Assembly (NCBI RefSeq): GCF_030486405.1
Contig: NZ_CP129613.1
Span: forward strand, 930,001 to 994,000
Reading direction: 5' to 3'
Origin: Mycolicibacterium sp. HK-90
GTDB taxonomy: Bacteria; Actinomycetota; Actinomycetes; Mycobacteriales; Mycobacteriaceae
DNA length: 64,000 nt
The position numbers and the translations under genes were made by a program. The notes under the pieces were generated by a model, which saw only the letters and a list, made by a program, of their open reading frames with translations, searched no databases and had not been told where the DNA came from. Positions 44,261 to 53,700 of the stretch are shown here, piece after piece; the first letter of the stretch is position 1, and each line of letters opens with the position of its first letter.

Positions 44261-44323
44261 CGCCGATTCCTACACCTGGGTCGTGGCTTTTCGACGGACA
44301 CCGCCCGCACGTAGAAATCGGCG
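44261..44323. repeat. Imperfect inverted repeat between convergent genes
   Basis: Arms CGCCGATTCCTAC (44261-44273) and GTAGAAATCGGCG (44311-44323) match at 12 of 13 positions around a 37-base loop; outer bases in the loop also pair partly (GGG/GTG blocks). It occupies the 104-base gap between the HAD gene and the secreted-protein gene. It may end transcripts or be a copy of a dispersed element. Confidence 0.55.
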
Positions 44324-44344
44324 AGCGAAGGCCGCCCGGCGGCG

Positions 44345-46600
44345 CTAGACCGTGTAGCGCAGGTCGTAGCCGGCCTGGCGCTCGGCGATCTGCTGCGCAC
44401 GGTCGTAGTCGAGCTGCTCGGGGTTGTAGTTGGGATCGTCGGGATCGGTCACGATGCCCTCGACCTCCGAGCGCTTCACCACTCGCGTCGTCACCGTCGG
44501 CATGTTCGTGGCATCCGGGTCCACGCCCTGGAACCGCATCGAGATGGTGCCCTGGTTCAGCCCGCCGGTGGACACCCAGTTGGCCACGCCGGGATCATTC
44601 TTCGACACCACGATGGTGTACGTGCCGTCGGCGTTCTTGATGGCCTGGCTGTTGTTCAGGCTGGTCTGCTGGTTGCGGGTGTCGTTGGTGATGGTCCAGT
44701 CGTTGGTCACCGGCACCACGAAGTACTCGGCATCCCCGGGATCGACGGTGATGATCATCGCCTCGTCGTCCTTCAATTGGAAATAGCCGGCACTCTGCAG
44801 CTGTGTGGACAGGAACTGGGCGTTGTGCGCGGGCTCGGACAACACGTTGGGCTCACCGGTGGCGGTCGCCACCGACATGTAGGTGTTCTCGCCGCTGATA
44901 CCGGTGACCAGCATCAGCAGTGCGGTCTCGGTGGACGACAGCAGCAGCGGCATCTTGTCGAACGCCGGGATGATCGAAACCAGTTGGAGCAGGGCGGGAT
45001 TCTTCACGACCGTCTCGCCGATGAACGGGATGGCGAAGCCACCGATCTGGCTGAACAAGCTGCTGGGCGGCCCGTCGACCTGCTCGATGGTGAGTGTCAT
45101 CGGCTTGTCGGAGTTCCAGTCCGACAACGTGTTTCGGGTGGCCAGGATGGTCGAGTTGGCCGGGGCCTGCAGGTAATTCATCCCCTTCTCAGGATTGGCC
45201 GGCGGCGCGTCCGGACTCACCACGATGGTGAAAGTTCCGTCGTCTCGGACGCTGAGCTCTTCGCCGTTCAGGTTGGCGGCGGTGACCCCGTTGATACCGG
45301 TGAGCACACTGAAATTGGTGTCCGAAGAGGTGGGGTGGGTGCTCGGGTCGTTCGGGTCGTACCCCTGGACCTTGCCCTCGATCTGATAGGTCGAGGCGCC
45401 GTTGATGCCGGTGAATCGGTAGACGGTATCGGGGTTGTCGTACCAGATCCGGGTGCCGCCGGCGTCCTGACCGTTCCAGCTGTGCGGTGGGTTGACCTGC
45501 AGCAGCAGCTTCGGATCGTTCGAATTCAGCAGCAGGAACTCCGTCGCCGACTGGTTGGCGAACTCGGAGGCGGCCTGGTGCAACTGCGAGAGATTCGTGA
45601 GGTCGGGGCCCCCGACCGCGGAGAAGTTCCGCAGCGCCTCGGCGTACCAGGCGGCCATCAGGACCACCTTGGCCAGCTGCACGATCGGCGTATTGACGAT
45701 CTGGGCGACTTCCCGCTCGGCGGCGAGCTGTTCCTCGGTGGCCAGCGTGCTCGTCGCGTCGGCGGTCACCTCGGATGTGGTGACGGTGCTTTCGACCTGT
45801 TCGCTTTCCCGGGACCGGCCGAACAGGTTGATCGCCGGGCTCGATTGCCCCTCACGACGCGACCAGCCCAGCAGCGCCGCCAAGCCGATGTCATGGGCCG
45901 GGTTCACCGGGAGGTCCGGGCTCAGCGGGTTGAGCCGCTCCGGCGAGACCACCGACGCCACCAACTGCGGCACGACGTGCGCCGGGGCCGCCTCGGTGCG
46001 GGGCTTGAATGCCGAAACTGCCTGATCCACAACGTTGTCTGTCACGGTCTTGACCGTGTTGGCCAACGCTTCCACCGGGGTGGGGGCATCTGTATCGGCG
46101 GTGTCCTGCGGCCGGGTGTCCGTCGTGGACCGCTGCGGGGCGGGGTCATCGGTCTTCGTGACGGCCCGGGACACCACCTGGCGCACATGGTCGGCCGCGG
46201 TCTTGTCGGTCGTTCCGGATTCGCCGGCCGCCGATTTCCGGTTGCCGGCCGCGGCTTTGCGCTCATTGAGCTTCACCCCGGCCCGAGCGGTGGCTTTCGC
46301 GTTGTCTCTCGCGTCGTCCAGGGCGGACTCGACCTTCGACGTCACGTCGCGGAGCCGCTTGGCCAGCCCCTGCCCGTGCTCGGATCCGGGCTTGCGAGGA
46401 CCGCGCTGCGGAGTCGGACTGTCCGTCTTCGGACTGTTCGTCGCCCCCGCGGAACTGCCCGACGGGTCGGATCCGCCGGTGTCGGCGGCGGCGATCGCCG
46501 AGCTGTTGGCGACCGCCACACCGATTCCGAGCGCGACGGCGAGGGCACCCACCCGCCCGATGAACCGCGCGCCCCCGGCGGTAGCAGACGTCGTCGTCAT
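44345..46600 (-). CDS. Large secreted protein with DUF1214-like region
   Basis: A 751-residue protein with a signal peptide (RFIGRVGALAVALGIGVAVA), a long low-complexity Ser/Thr/Lys/Asp spacer (about 40-200, with a helical GLAKRLRDVTSKVESALDDA), a short PVNPAHDIGLAALLGWSRRE motif (about 240-265) and a folded C-terminal half. Near the end GTYTIVVSKNDPGVANWVST and TISMRFQGVD resemble the DUF1214 fold. ATG 46600 has GGGAGG upstream. The N-terminal layout resembles that of the PGRS protein at 50756-55204. Function unknown, probably cell-surface. Confidence 0.75.
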   Translation of the reverse strand: MTTTSATAGGARFIGRVGALAVALGIGVAVANSSAIAAADTGGSDPSGSSAGATNSPKTDSPTPQRGPRKPGSEHGQGLAKRLRDVTSKVESALDDARDNAKATARAGVKLNERKAAAGNRKSAAGESGTTDKTAADHVRQVVSRAVTKTDDPAPQRSTTDTRPQDTADTDAPTPVEALANTVKTVTDNVVDQAVSAFKPRTEAAPAHVVPQLVASVVSPERLNPLSPDLPVNPAHDIGLAALLGWSRREGQSSPAINLFGRSRESEQVESTVTTSEVTADATSTLATEEQLAAEREVAQIVNTPIVQLAKVVLMAAWYAEALRNFSAVGGPDLTNLSQLHQAASEFANQSATEFLLLNSNDPKLLLQVNPPHSWNGQDAGGTRIWYDNPDTVYRFTGINGASTYQIEGKVQGYDPNDPSTHPTSSDTNFSVLTGINGVTAANLNGEELSVRDDGTFTIVVSPDAPPANPEKGMNYLQAPANSTILATRNTLSDWNSDKPMTLTIEQVDGPPSSLFSQIGGFAIPFIGETVVKNPALLQLVSIIPAFDKMPLLLSSTETALLMLVTGISGENTYMSVATATGEPNVLSEPAHNAQFLSTQLQSAGYFQLKDDEAMIITVDPGDAEYFVVPVTNDWTITNDTRNQQTSLNNSQAIKNADGTYTIVVSKNDPGVANWVSTGGLNQGTISMRFQGVDPDATNMPTVTTRVVKRSEVEGIVTDPDDPNYNPEQLDYDRAQQIAERQAGYDLRYTV

Positions 46601-46607
46601 ATTGCCT

Positions 46608-46646
46608 CCCCGAACTGTTCTGGCTGTCACAGAACGCAATTCGGGG
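46608..46646. promoter_or_regulatory. Double hairpin upstream of secreted-protein gene
   Basis: CCCCGAA (46608-46614) pairs with TTCGGGG (46640-46646), and inside it GTTCTG (46617-46622) pairs with CAGAAC (46630-46635). The left arm adjoins the GGGAGG ribosome binding site of the gene starting at 46600, so the structure could hide or expose it, or be an operator. Confidence 0.45.
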
Positions 46647-46718
46647 ACTGTAACAAGTTCCAGTTCGGTCTCGGGCGAGTTTGGCGGGACTGGATTTTTT
46701 CTCCGCGCCGGCCTGGTG

Positions 46719-48425
46719 TCAGGTCTTGAGGTCCCGGACGGCCTCGATACGCGCCTTCAACTGGTCGGTGGTCGCGGCCGCCACCGGAGGGCCACCGCAG
46801 ATGCGTCGCAGCTCGTTGTGGATCCAGCCGTGCGGCTTACCGGTGCGGTGGTGCGCGATGGTCACCAGCGCGTTGAGCTCGCGCCGCAGCTCCCGGATCT
46901 GGCCGTGCGTGGTGCGCGGCGCGGGTGGGCCACCCGACACGGCAGCCTCGGCCGTGCGCTTGGTGAGCTGTTCATCTTGCCTGCGGCGCAACAGATCTCG
47001 CATCTGCTCGGCATCCAGCAGACCGGGGATGCCGAGGTAGTCGGCTTCCTCGTCGCTGCCGGCCGGCGTCGCGGTGCCGAACGAGGCGCCGTCGAAGATG
47101 ACCTGGTCGAGTTCGGCGTCCGCACCGAGGTACTCGAAGCCGTTCTCCAGTTCACTCTTCTCGTCCTGGCGCTTCTCGGCGGCCTCGAGCGCCTCGTCAT
47201 CGAGCCCGTCGGATTCCCGGTGTGGCTTGCCCAGCACGTGATTGCGCTGGGCTTCCATCTCACTGGCCAGCAGCAGCAGGTTGGGCACCGACGGCAGGAA
47301 GATGCTTGCGGTCTCACCGGCCCGGCGGGAGCGCACGAAGCGGCCGATGGCCTGCGCGAAGAACAGCGGTGTCGACGCACTGGTGGCGTACACGCCCACC
47401 GACAGCCGGGGCACGTCGACGCCCTCGGACACCATGCGCACCGCGACCAGCCAGCGGCTGGTTCCTTCTGAATACTGACTGATCCGGTCGGAGGCGCTCG
47501 GGTCGTCGGAGAGCACCACCGTGGGCGCCTCGCCGGTGATCTTGGTGAGCAGATCGGCATAGGCGCGGGCGGTGGTCTGGTTGGTGGCGATGATCATGCC
47601 GCCGGCATCGGGCACGTGCTGACGCTTCTGCTGCAACCGCTTGTCGGCGGCGGCGATCACCGCGGGCATCCACTCACCGGTCGGGTTCAGCGCGGTGCGC
47701 CAGGCCCGCGCGGTCTGCTCGGCGGTCAGCGGTTCACCGAGCCGGGCCGCGTGCTCCTCGCCGGCACTGTCCCGCCAGCGTGCCTCTCCCGAGTAGGCCA
47801 GGAACACCACCGGCCGCACCACACCGTCGGCCAGCGCGTCGGCATAGCCGTACACATGGTCGGCCTGGGAGCGCTGGAACCCGCCCTCGTCGGGCTCGTA
47901 GTTGACGAACGGGATCGGGCTGTCGTCGCTGCGGAACGGGGTACCCGTGAGGGCCAACCGTCGCGTCGCGTCGTCGAAGGCTTCACGCATCGCGTCGCCC
48001 CAGCTCTTCGCGTCTCCGCCGTGGTGGATCTCATCGAAGATGACCAGCGTCTTGCGGTTCTCGGTGCGCACGCGGTGCCGCGTGGGATGGCTGGCAACCT
48101 GGGCATAGGTGACGACCACGCCGTGGTATTCGGCCGAGGTCTGCGAGTTCGAGTTGCTGAACTTCGGATCGAGCGCGATGCCGTTGCGCGCGGCCGACTG
48201 GGCCCACTGGATCTTGAGATGCTCGGTGGGAACCACCACCGTGACCGCGTCGACCGTGCCGTCGTTGAGCAGCTCGGCCGCGATCCGCAGCGCAAACGTC
48301 GTCTTACCCGCGCCCGGCGTGGCGACCGCCAGGTAGTCCCGCGGCTTGGCCGTCAAATACTTCACCAGCGCCTTGCGCTGCCAGCCCCGCAGTGCCTGGG
48401 TGCTGGGCGCTGCATCAGCCCGCAC
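46719..48425 (-). CDS. Superfamily 2 DNA/RNA helicase (XPB/RAD25-like)
   Basis: A 568-residue helicase with motif I ATPGAGKTTFALRIA, motif II FDEIHHG, motif III LTGTPFRSD, and in the second RecA domain VRMVSEGVDVPRL and AIGRFVRSRRAGE (motif VI). The N-terminal GWQRKALVKYL is the Q-motif-like region. Such stand-alone DEAH enzymes unwind DNA or remodel nucleoprotein in repair; no partner nuclease is adjacent. GTG 48425 is the start. Confidence 0.9.
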   Translation of the reverse strand: MRADAAPSTQALRGWQRKALVKYLTAKPRDYLAVATPGAGKTTFALRIAAELLNDGTVDAVTVVVPTEHLKIQWAQSAARNGIALDPKFSNSNSQTSAEYHGVVVTYAQVASHPTRHRVRTENRKTLVIFDEIHHGGDAKSWGDAMREAFDDATRRLALTGTPFRSDDSPIPFVNYEPDEGGFQRSQADHVYGYADALADGVVRPVVFLAYSGEARWRDSAGEEHAARLGEPLTAEQTARAWRTALNPTGEWMPAVIAAADKRLQQKRQHVPDAGGMIIATNQTTARAYADLLTKITGEAPTVVLSDDPSASDRISQYSEGTSRWLVAVRMVSEGVDVPRLSVGVYATSASTPLFFAQAIGRFVRSRRAGETASIFLPSVPNLLLLASEMEAQRNHVLGKPHRESDGLDDEALEAAEKRQDEKSELENGFEYLGADAELDQVIFDGASFGTATPAGSDEEADYLGIPGLLDAEQMRDLLRRRQDEQLTKRTAEAAVSGGPPAPRTTHGQIRELRRELNALVTIAHHRTGKPHGWIHNELRRICGGPPVAAATTDQLKARIEAVRDLKT

Positions 48426-48509
48426 CCGAGGACTCCTCTCAGTCGGAATGCAGTTTAGGCCAGCGCGTTACGTCCGCGCATATCCGCAGGAGCCCGCCGG
48501 GCGTGTCGC

Positions 48510-49016
48510 TCAGATGAAGTAGTTGTCGTTCTTGACGAACCACTCGGCGCGCTCGTCGTCGGTGAGGTCGGCCAGCTGGGCGAACCCTTCGAAATAGGCC
48601 TCCCGCGGCGCGCCGGGAGCAAACAACATCAGTAACGACGTCGGCGCGTCGGCCTCGTTGCGGAAGCCGTGGATTCCGCCGGGCGGGACGTAGAGGAAGT
48701 CGCCCTGGCCGGCATCAGTCCAGTCGGTCCCGTCGTAGAGCTTGACGGTGCCCGACAAGACGAAGAACGCTTCCGACATCGTTCGGTGAAAATGCGGGCC
48801 GGGACCGCCGCCCTGTGGGCTGATGTCGATGCGGTACAGCCCGTAGTCGCCGGCCGTGTCCTGTTGGTTGGCCAGGTAGTGGTACTTCACCGGGCCGCCC
48901 GAGTCGTAGTCGGGCGGTGCGTCACCACGTTTCAGCCGGGCGCTGACCTCGGGCTCGTCCTTGGTGAAGCGAACCGGGGGATAGGGCGGCACGTTCCTGG
49001 GATCCCAGAGCGACAC
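48510..49016 (-). CDS. Cupin-domain protein
   Basis: A 168-residue single cupin: GPGPHFHRTMSEAFFVLSGT is motif 1 (G-x5-H-x-H-x3-4-E-x6-G) and DFLYVPPGGIHGFRN is motif 2 with the third histidine, so a metal can be bound. Likely a small-molecule oxygenase, isomerase or storage-type protein; substrate unknown. It lies 103 bases downstream of the SDR on the same strand. Confidence 0.9.
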   Translation of the reverse strand: MSLWDPRNVPPYPPVRFTKDEPEVSARLKRGDAPPDYDSGGPVKYHYLANQQDTAGDYGLYRIDISPQGGGPGPHFHRTMSEAFFVLSGTVKLYDGTDWTDAGQGDFLYVPPGGIHGFRNEADAPTSLLMLFAPGAPREAYFEGFAQLADLTDDERAEWFVKNDNYFI

Positions 49017-49057
49017 GACCGCCAGCCTAGTCGCGGAGCGGTGGCCGGCGTCGAAAT

Positions 49058-49102
49058 CGACACCAGGGTCGTCCGCGGCGCGGCGGAGTAGTCCTGGCGT
49101 CG
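49058..49102. repeat. Imperfect inverted repeat between SDR and cupin genes
   Basis: CGACACCAGG (49058-49067) and CCTGGCGTCG (49093-49102) pair at 9 of 10 positions around a 25-base GC-rich loop. A weak transcript-end hairpin for the SDR gene is the simplest reading. Confidence 0.4.
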
Positions 49103-49119
49103 AAACCGGCGGTGTGAAT

Positions 49120-50046
49120 TCAGGCGCGGGCGTCCTGCAGCGCCGGGAAGCTGACGCCCGTCAGCTCCTCGGACACCGACCACAACCGGCGCTGCTGATC
49201 GATGTCATAGGACAGCGTGCTGGATGTCACCAGCTTCGGGTGGCCCTTCTGCTCGCCGAGTCCGTCCGGCCCGTAGTACTGACCGCCCAGCGCACTCGGA
49301 TCGGTGGCCGCGCGCAGGGTCGGCAACGCACCCATGGCGGCCTCCTGGAACAGCGGTCGCAGCACCGGGACGGCGCGTTGGACGGCATGCGGCAGATGGC
49401 GCGCCAATTCGGTGTCCGATCCGCCGGGGTGGGCAGCCAGGGCCGTGGTGTGCTGCCCGATCAGACGTCGCTGCAGCTCATAGGTGAACATCAGGTTGGC
49501 GAGCTTGGACTGGCCGTAGGCGACGAGGCGGTTGTAGCCACGCTCCCACTGCAGATCGTCGAACCGGATGCCGCGCCGCGCGAAGCGGTGCCCGATGCTG
49601 CTGACCGTCACGATGCGCGAACCCGGCACGGGCAGCAGGCGGTCGAGCAGCAGGCCGGTGAAGGCGAAGTGGCCGAGGTGGTTGGTGCCGAACTGCAGCT
49701 CGAACCCGTCGGACGTGGTCTCCTTCGGCGGGGTCATGACGCCGGCGTTGTTGATCAGCAGGTCGATGGTGTCGTGCTTGGCCTTGATCTCCTCGGCGGC
49801 CTCGCGCACCGATGCCAGTGAGCCCAGATCGAGGCGCCGCAGTTCCAGGTCGGCGGCCGGCACCGACCGTGAGATCCACTCGACGGCGGCCTCGCCCTTT
49901 TCCAGGTTGCGAACGGCCAGGACGACGTGGGCGCCCTTGGCGGCGAGCGCCTTTGCGGTTTCCAGCCCGAGGCCGGTGTTCGCCCCGGTGACGACGGCCG
50001 TGCGACCGGTTTGGTCCGGAATGTTGGCGGTGGTCCATTTCGTCAT
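49120..50046 (-). CDS. Short-chain dehydrogenase/reductase, paralogue of the moeA-linked SDR
   Basis: A 308-residue SDR with [28 protein letters not shown] and YGQSK, closely similar to the protein at 36771-37694 over its whole length (shared [30 protein letters not shown] and the C-terminal LTGVSFP). Probably an NADP(H)-dependent carbonyl reductase. It is divergent from a TetR gene with an operator-like palindrome between them, so it is probably controlled by that repressor. Confidence 0.92.
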   Translation of the reverse strand: MTKWTTANIPDQTGRTAVVTGANTGLGLETAKALAAKGAHVVLAVRNLEKGEAAVEWISRSVPAADLELRRLDLGSLASVREAAEEIKAKHDTIDLLINNAGVMTPPKETTSDGFELQFGTNHLGHFAFTGLLLDRLLPVPGSRIVTVSSIGHRFARRGIRFDDLQWERGYNRLVAYGQSKLANLMFTYELQRRLIGQHTTALAAHPGGSDTELARHLPHAVQRAVPVLRPLFQEAAMGALPTLRAATDPSALGGQYYGPDGLGEQKGHPKLVTSSTLSYDIDQQRRLWSVSEELTGVSFPALQDARA

Positions 50047-50069
50047 GAGAGACTCCTAGATGGGCTAAG

Positions 50070-50085
50070 CGGAGTAAGCACTCCG
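50070..50085. promoter_or_regulatory. TetR-operator-like palindrome
   Basis: CGGAGT-AAGC-ACTCCG is a perfect 6-4-6 dyad in the 101-base gap between the divergent SDR and TetR genes, 24 bases upstream of the SDR start. It is the natural candidate for autoregulation and SDR repression by the TetR protein. Confidence 0.6.
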
Positions 50086-50147
50086 GTTGCGTCGACTATA
50101 CGGAACGTGCGCCCCGTTTTGTCAATGGTGTTGTGAGGTGATGGCGA

Positions 50148-50696
50148 ATGCGTGCGGATGCGGCCCGGAATCGGGCCAGGGTGCTCGAGGTGGCCTACGA
50201 GACGTTCGCGGCCGACGGGCTGTCGGTCCCCATCGACGAGATCGCCCGGCGAGCCGGAGTGGGCGCGGGCACCGTCTACCGTCACTTCCCGACCAAGGAG
50301 GCGTTGTTCCAGGCGGTCATCGCCGAGCGGATCCGGGGCGTGGTCGACGAGGGGCGGAGCGTGCTCGACGCGAATCCCGCCGAAGGACTCTTCGACTTCC
50401 TGCGGTCGATGGTGCTGCAGTGGGGCGCCGCTGACCGCGGACTGGTCGATGCGCTTGCCGGCTCGGGCATCGACGTCAACACCGTGGTGCCCGAGGCCGA
50501 GAACGAGTACATGACAGTCCTTGCGGACCTGCTCACCGCCGCGCAACATGCCGGCACGGTGCGGCCCGATGTCACGGTCGCCGAGATCAAGGCACTCATG
50601 GTCGGCTGCCAGGCCATGCAGAGTTACAACGACGACGTGGCCGAGCGGGTCACCGATGTGGTCTTCGACGGACTGCGCGCACCCGGAGGACGATGA
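50148..50696 (+). CDS. TetR-family transcriptional regulator
   Basis: A 182-residue TetR protein: VLEVAYETFAADGLSVPIDE, IARRAGVGAGTVYRHFPTKE form the HTH, followed by a helical ligand-binding domain with an Ala-rich LTAAQHAGTVRPDVT end (SBP-like C-terminal domain). It is divergent from the SDR and followed by a strong terminator. Its ligand is unknown. Confidence 0.93.
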   Translation: MRADAARNRARVLEVAYETFAADGLSVPIDEIARRAGVGAGTVYRHFPTKEALFQAVIAERIRGVVDEGRSVLDANPAEGLFDFLRSMVLQWGAADRGLVDALAGSGIDVNTVVPEAENEYMTVLADLLTAAQHAGTVRPDVTVAEIKALMVGCQAMQSYNDDVAERVTDVVFDGLRAPGGR

Positions 50697-50708
50697 CCGA
50701 ACGCGCAA

Positions 50709-50737
50709 AGGCCCCGCACACCAGGTGCGCGGGGCCT
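50709..50737. terminator. Bidirectional terminator hairpin
   Basis: AGGCCCCGC-a-CACC-a-GGTG-c-GCGGGGCCT forms an almost perfect 14-base-pair stem with a single-base loop. It lies between the convergent TetR (ends 50696) and PGRS (ends 50756) genes. There is AAA on the left, no long T-tract on the right. Confidence 0.8.
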
Positions 50738-50755
50738 CTGCTCGGGTGACGCCGA

Positions 50756-53700
50756 CTACGGGTTGTCGGCTCCGTCGGTCGTGGTGACCGTCTGGCCGGT
50801 GACCGGGCTTCCTGGCTTGGCGGTAGCCGGGATGCCGTTGAACGACCCCGACTGGGTCAGGTTGGTGCCGTTGCCGCCCACGGCTCCGGTGCCATCGCCA
50901 CCGTTGCCCGTCGTGACGGTGTTGTCGGTGTACTCGGCGCCGGCGGGATTGTCGAAGCTGTAGGCGCCGATCTGGAAATAGCCGCCCTTGCCGCCCGTGC
51001 CGCCGTTGATGCCGTCACCACCGTCGCCGCTGGTCGCGGTGACACCCGTGGCTTCGGCGTTCGGACCCAGCGCGCTGATCGACGAGATACCCGAATCTCC
51101 ACCGCCGGTGCCGCCGTTGATGCCGTCGCCGCCGGTACCACCGGTGATGGTGCCTTCGGCCTCCGCATTCTGGCCGGCCGCATTGATGGCCACCCTGCTG
51201 CCGTTGCCGCCCTTGGAACCCGTTGTGCCGGAAGCGGATCCACCGTCGCCTCCCACCGCGGTCCCGTGGGCCAGGGCATTGTTTCCGGGGGCGATGGGCA
51301 AATTGCCGTTGGGGCCCGATACAACCAGGTTGTCCCGGCCGGCACTCATGTAACCGAACCCGCCTTCACCACCCTTGTTGCCGACTCCGTCGGCGTCACC
51401 GCCGCGTCCGCCGCGGACCTCGCCGTAGGCGGTGCCGCCATTTCGGGCCAGGAATTCGGTCTGGCCGGCACCGGCGCCGTTGGTGCCGCCGGCACCACCG
51501 ATACCGCCGTTGGTGCCGTCGCCGCCATTGCCGCCGATGGCGACCGCGGTGTGATCGACCGTTCCGATGTGACCACCGGAATCGGCGGTCATCTTGACGT
51601 CACCGCCCTTGCCGCCCTTGCCCCCGCCGGCGTCGCCGAGTCCGGCATTTCCACCGGTGGCCGTCGCATTGGTGATGGTGGTGTTCACCCCGGATGCGGT
51701 GATCACGACGTTGCCGCCGGCCGCACTGTCAGATCCGTCGCCACCGGTTGCCGACGTGTTGGAAATCGTGGCGCCGTCGGCGATCACGGTGGCATTGCCG
51801 CCGGCCCCGGCGACGACCGTGTCGGCGTCGGCATCGCCGCCCGCGCCGCCGGTCGCAGTGACGTTGTCGACCGTGCCGCCGTTGACGGCCGTGATGTCGG
51901 CCGCACCGCCAGTGCCTCCGGCCCCGCCGTTGGCGTGACCGAGGCCGGCCGTGCCGGCCGTGGCGGTGCTGTCGTCGACGGTGCTACCGGCGCCGTCGGC
52001 GGTCACCGTTGCCGATCCGCCGATGGCGGTGTCATTGGTGTCCTGCGCGACGGCGCTGGTGTCGGAGATGGCGCCGCCGTTGGTGGCACGCACGGTCGCG
52101 TAGCCACCGAATCCGCCCGCACCGCCGTTGCCGGCATCGGCGGTGCTGTTGGCAATCGTCCCGTTGATCGCCTCCACCGTGGCGATCCCGCCGTTCTGGT
52201 CGCCGGCCGTGCCGCCGAGGGCGGTGCTGCCGGTGATGTTGCCGCCGCTGCCGGGATCGCCGAAGGTTCCCGCGAAGACGTAGGCCTGCCCGCCGAGGGC
52301 ACCGGTGCCGCCGTCGGTGGCGTCGCCACCCGCGCCGCCGGTCGCGACGTTGTCGGTCGCGATGCTGCCGGTGCCGTTGGCCACGATCCTGCCCTGGCCG
52401 CCGGTGCCGCCATGCCCACCGGCCGCGGCCGCGCCGCCGTCGCCGCCCGTGGCATGGCCGCTCGCCTCGCTGTTCACGCCGAAGGCCTGGACATTGCCGA
52501 TGGTTCCGTTGCCGCCGACGCTGCCGGTGCCGGTGGCGTCGCCACCATCGCCGCTCTGGCCGGTGCCGCCGGCCTTCGCACCGGTGTTCAGTGCCGCCAC
52601 CTGACCGCTGCTGCCGTTGCCGCCGGTGCCGCCCTGGTATCCGTTGCCACCGTCGCCGCCGAGGCCGGTGCCGTCGGCGTCCGCACCGGTGCCGCCCGCC
52701 ACGACGCTGCCGGTGCCGCCGTTGCCACCCTTGCCGCCACCGGTGGCGTCGCCGCCGGCGCCGCCGACCGCCGTCCCGCCGGCCGTCCCGTCGTTTCCGC
52801 CGATGTCCGGCCTGACGAAACCGGCCTGGATGTTGCCGCTGCCGCCATTGCCGCCGATGCTGCCGGCGCCGGTGGCGTCACCGCCCGCGCCGCCGCTGCC
52901 GTTGCCGCTCGCGGTGCCCCCGGTACCACCTTGCAGGCCCGCGCTGATCTCGGAATACCCACCGGCACCGCCCGTTCCGCCATTGGCACCGTTTCCACCC
53001 GCACCGCCGGTGGCGCTCGCGTTGGTGACGACCCCGCCCAGGGCCGCGCCGAGGCGAGCGTCACCGCCCTTGCCTCCGGTGCCCGTGCCGAACGAATCAC
53101 CGCCGTCGCCGCCGGTTGCCGTACCGCTCGCGCTGCTGGTCGCGCCGTCTGCCGTGATCCAGCCGATGCCGCCGGTGCCACCCGTGCCACCGGCCGCCGT
53201 CGTCGAACCCGCGCCGCCGTTCCCGCCGCCACCTCCGGTGGCATTGCCGTTGACCGTCCCGCCGTTGGTCTCGCTCAAGACGGCGCCACCGCCGCCGCCA
53301 CCGCCGCCGCCACCGTGCCCGGCTCCGGCGACGCTCGACGACGCACCGCTGCCGCCCGATCCGCCGGTGCCGCCGGTGGCCGTACCCGTGGCACCACCGG
53401 AGGAGAGACCGTAGCCGTTGCCACCCGCGCCGCCGTCGCCACCGGCGCCGCCGTTACCGGTGCTGCCCGCGGCGCCGCTGTGGCCGAGGAGGCCGAAGAA
53501 CCCACCGCCGCCGGTGCCGCCCGCACCGCCCGACCCGCCGGTGCCGCCACCGGTCCCGCCGGTTCCGCCGGTGCCGCCACTGAGGTGGGTGGCGTCGCCG
53601 TTCGCGCCGCGTCCACCGACCCCGCCGGTGCCGGCGTCGCCGCCCTGCCCGCCGTCGCCGCCGCTGGCGAAGACGAATCCGGTGGCATTGCCGCCGTCAC

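Noticed and set aside
44777..46729. Plus-strand frame of 650 codons
   Set aside because: Antisense to the secreted protein gene, no recognisable domain, Arg/Gly/Val-rich shadow composition.
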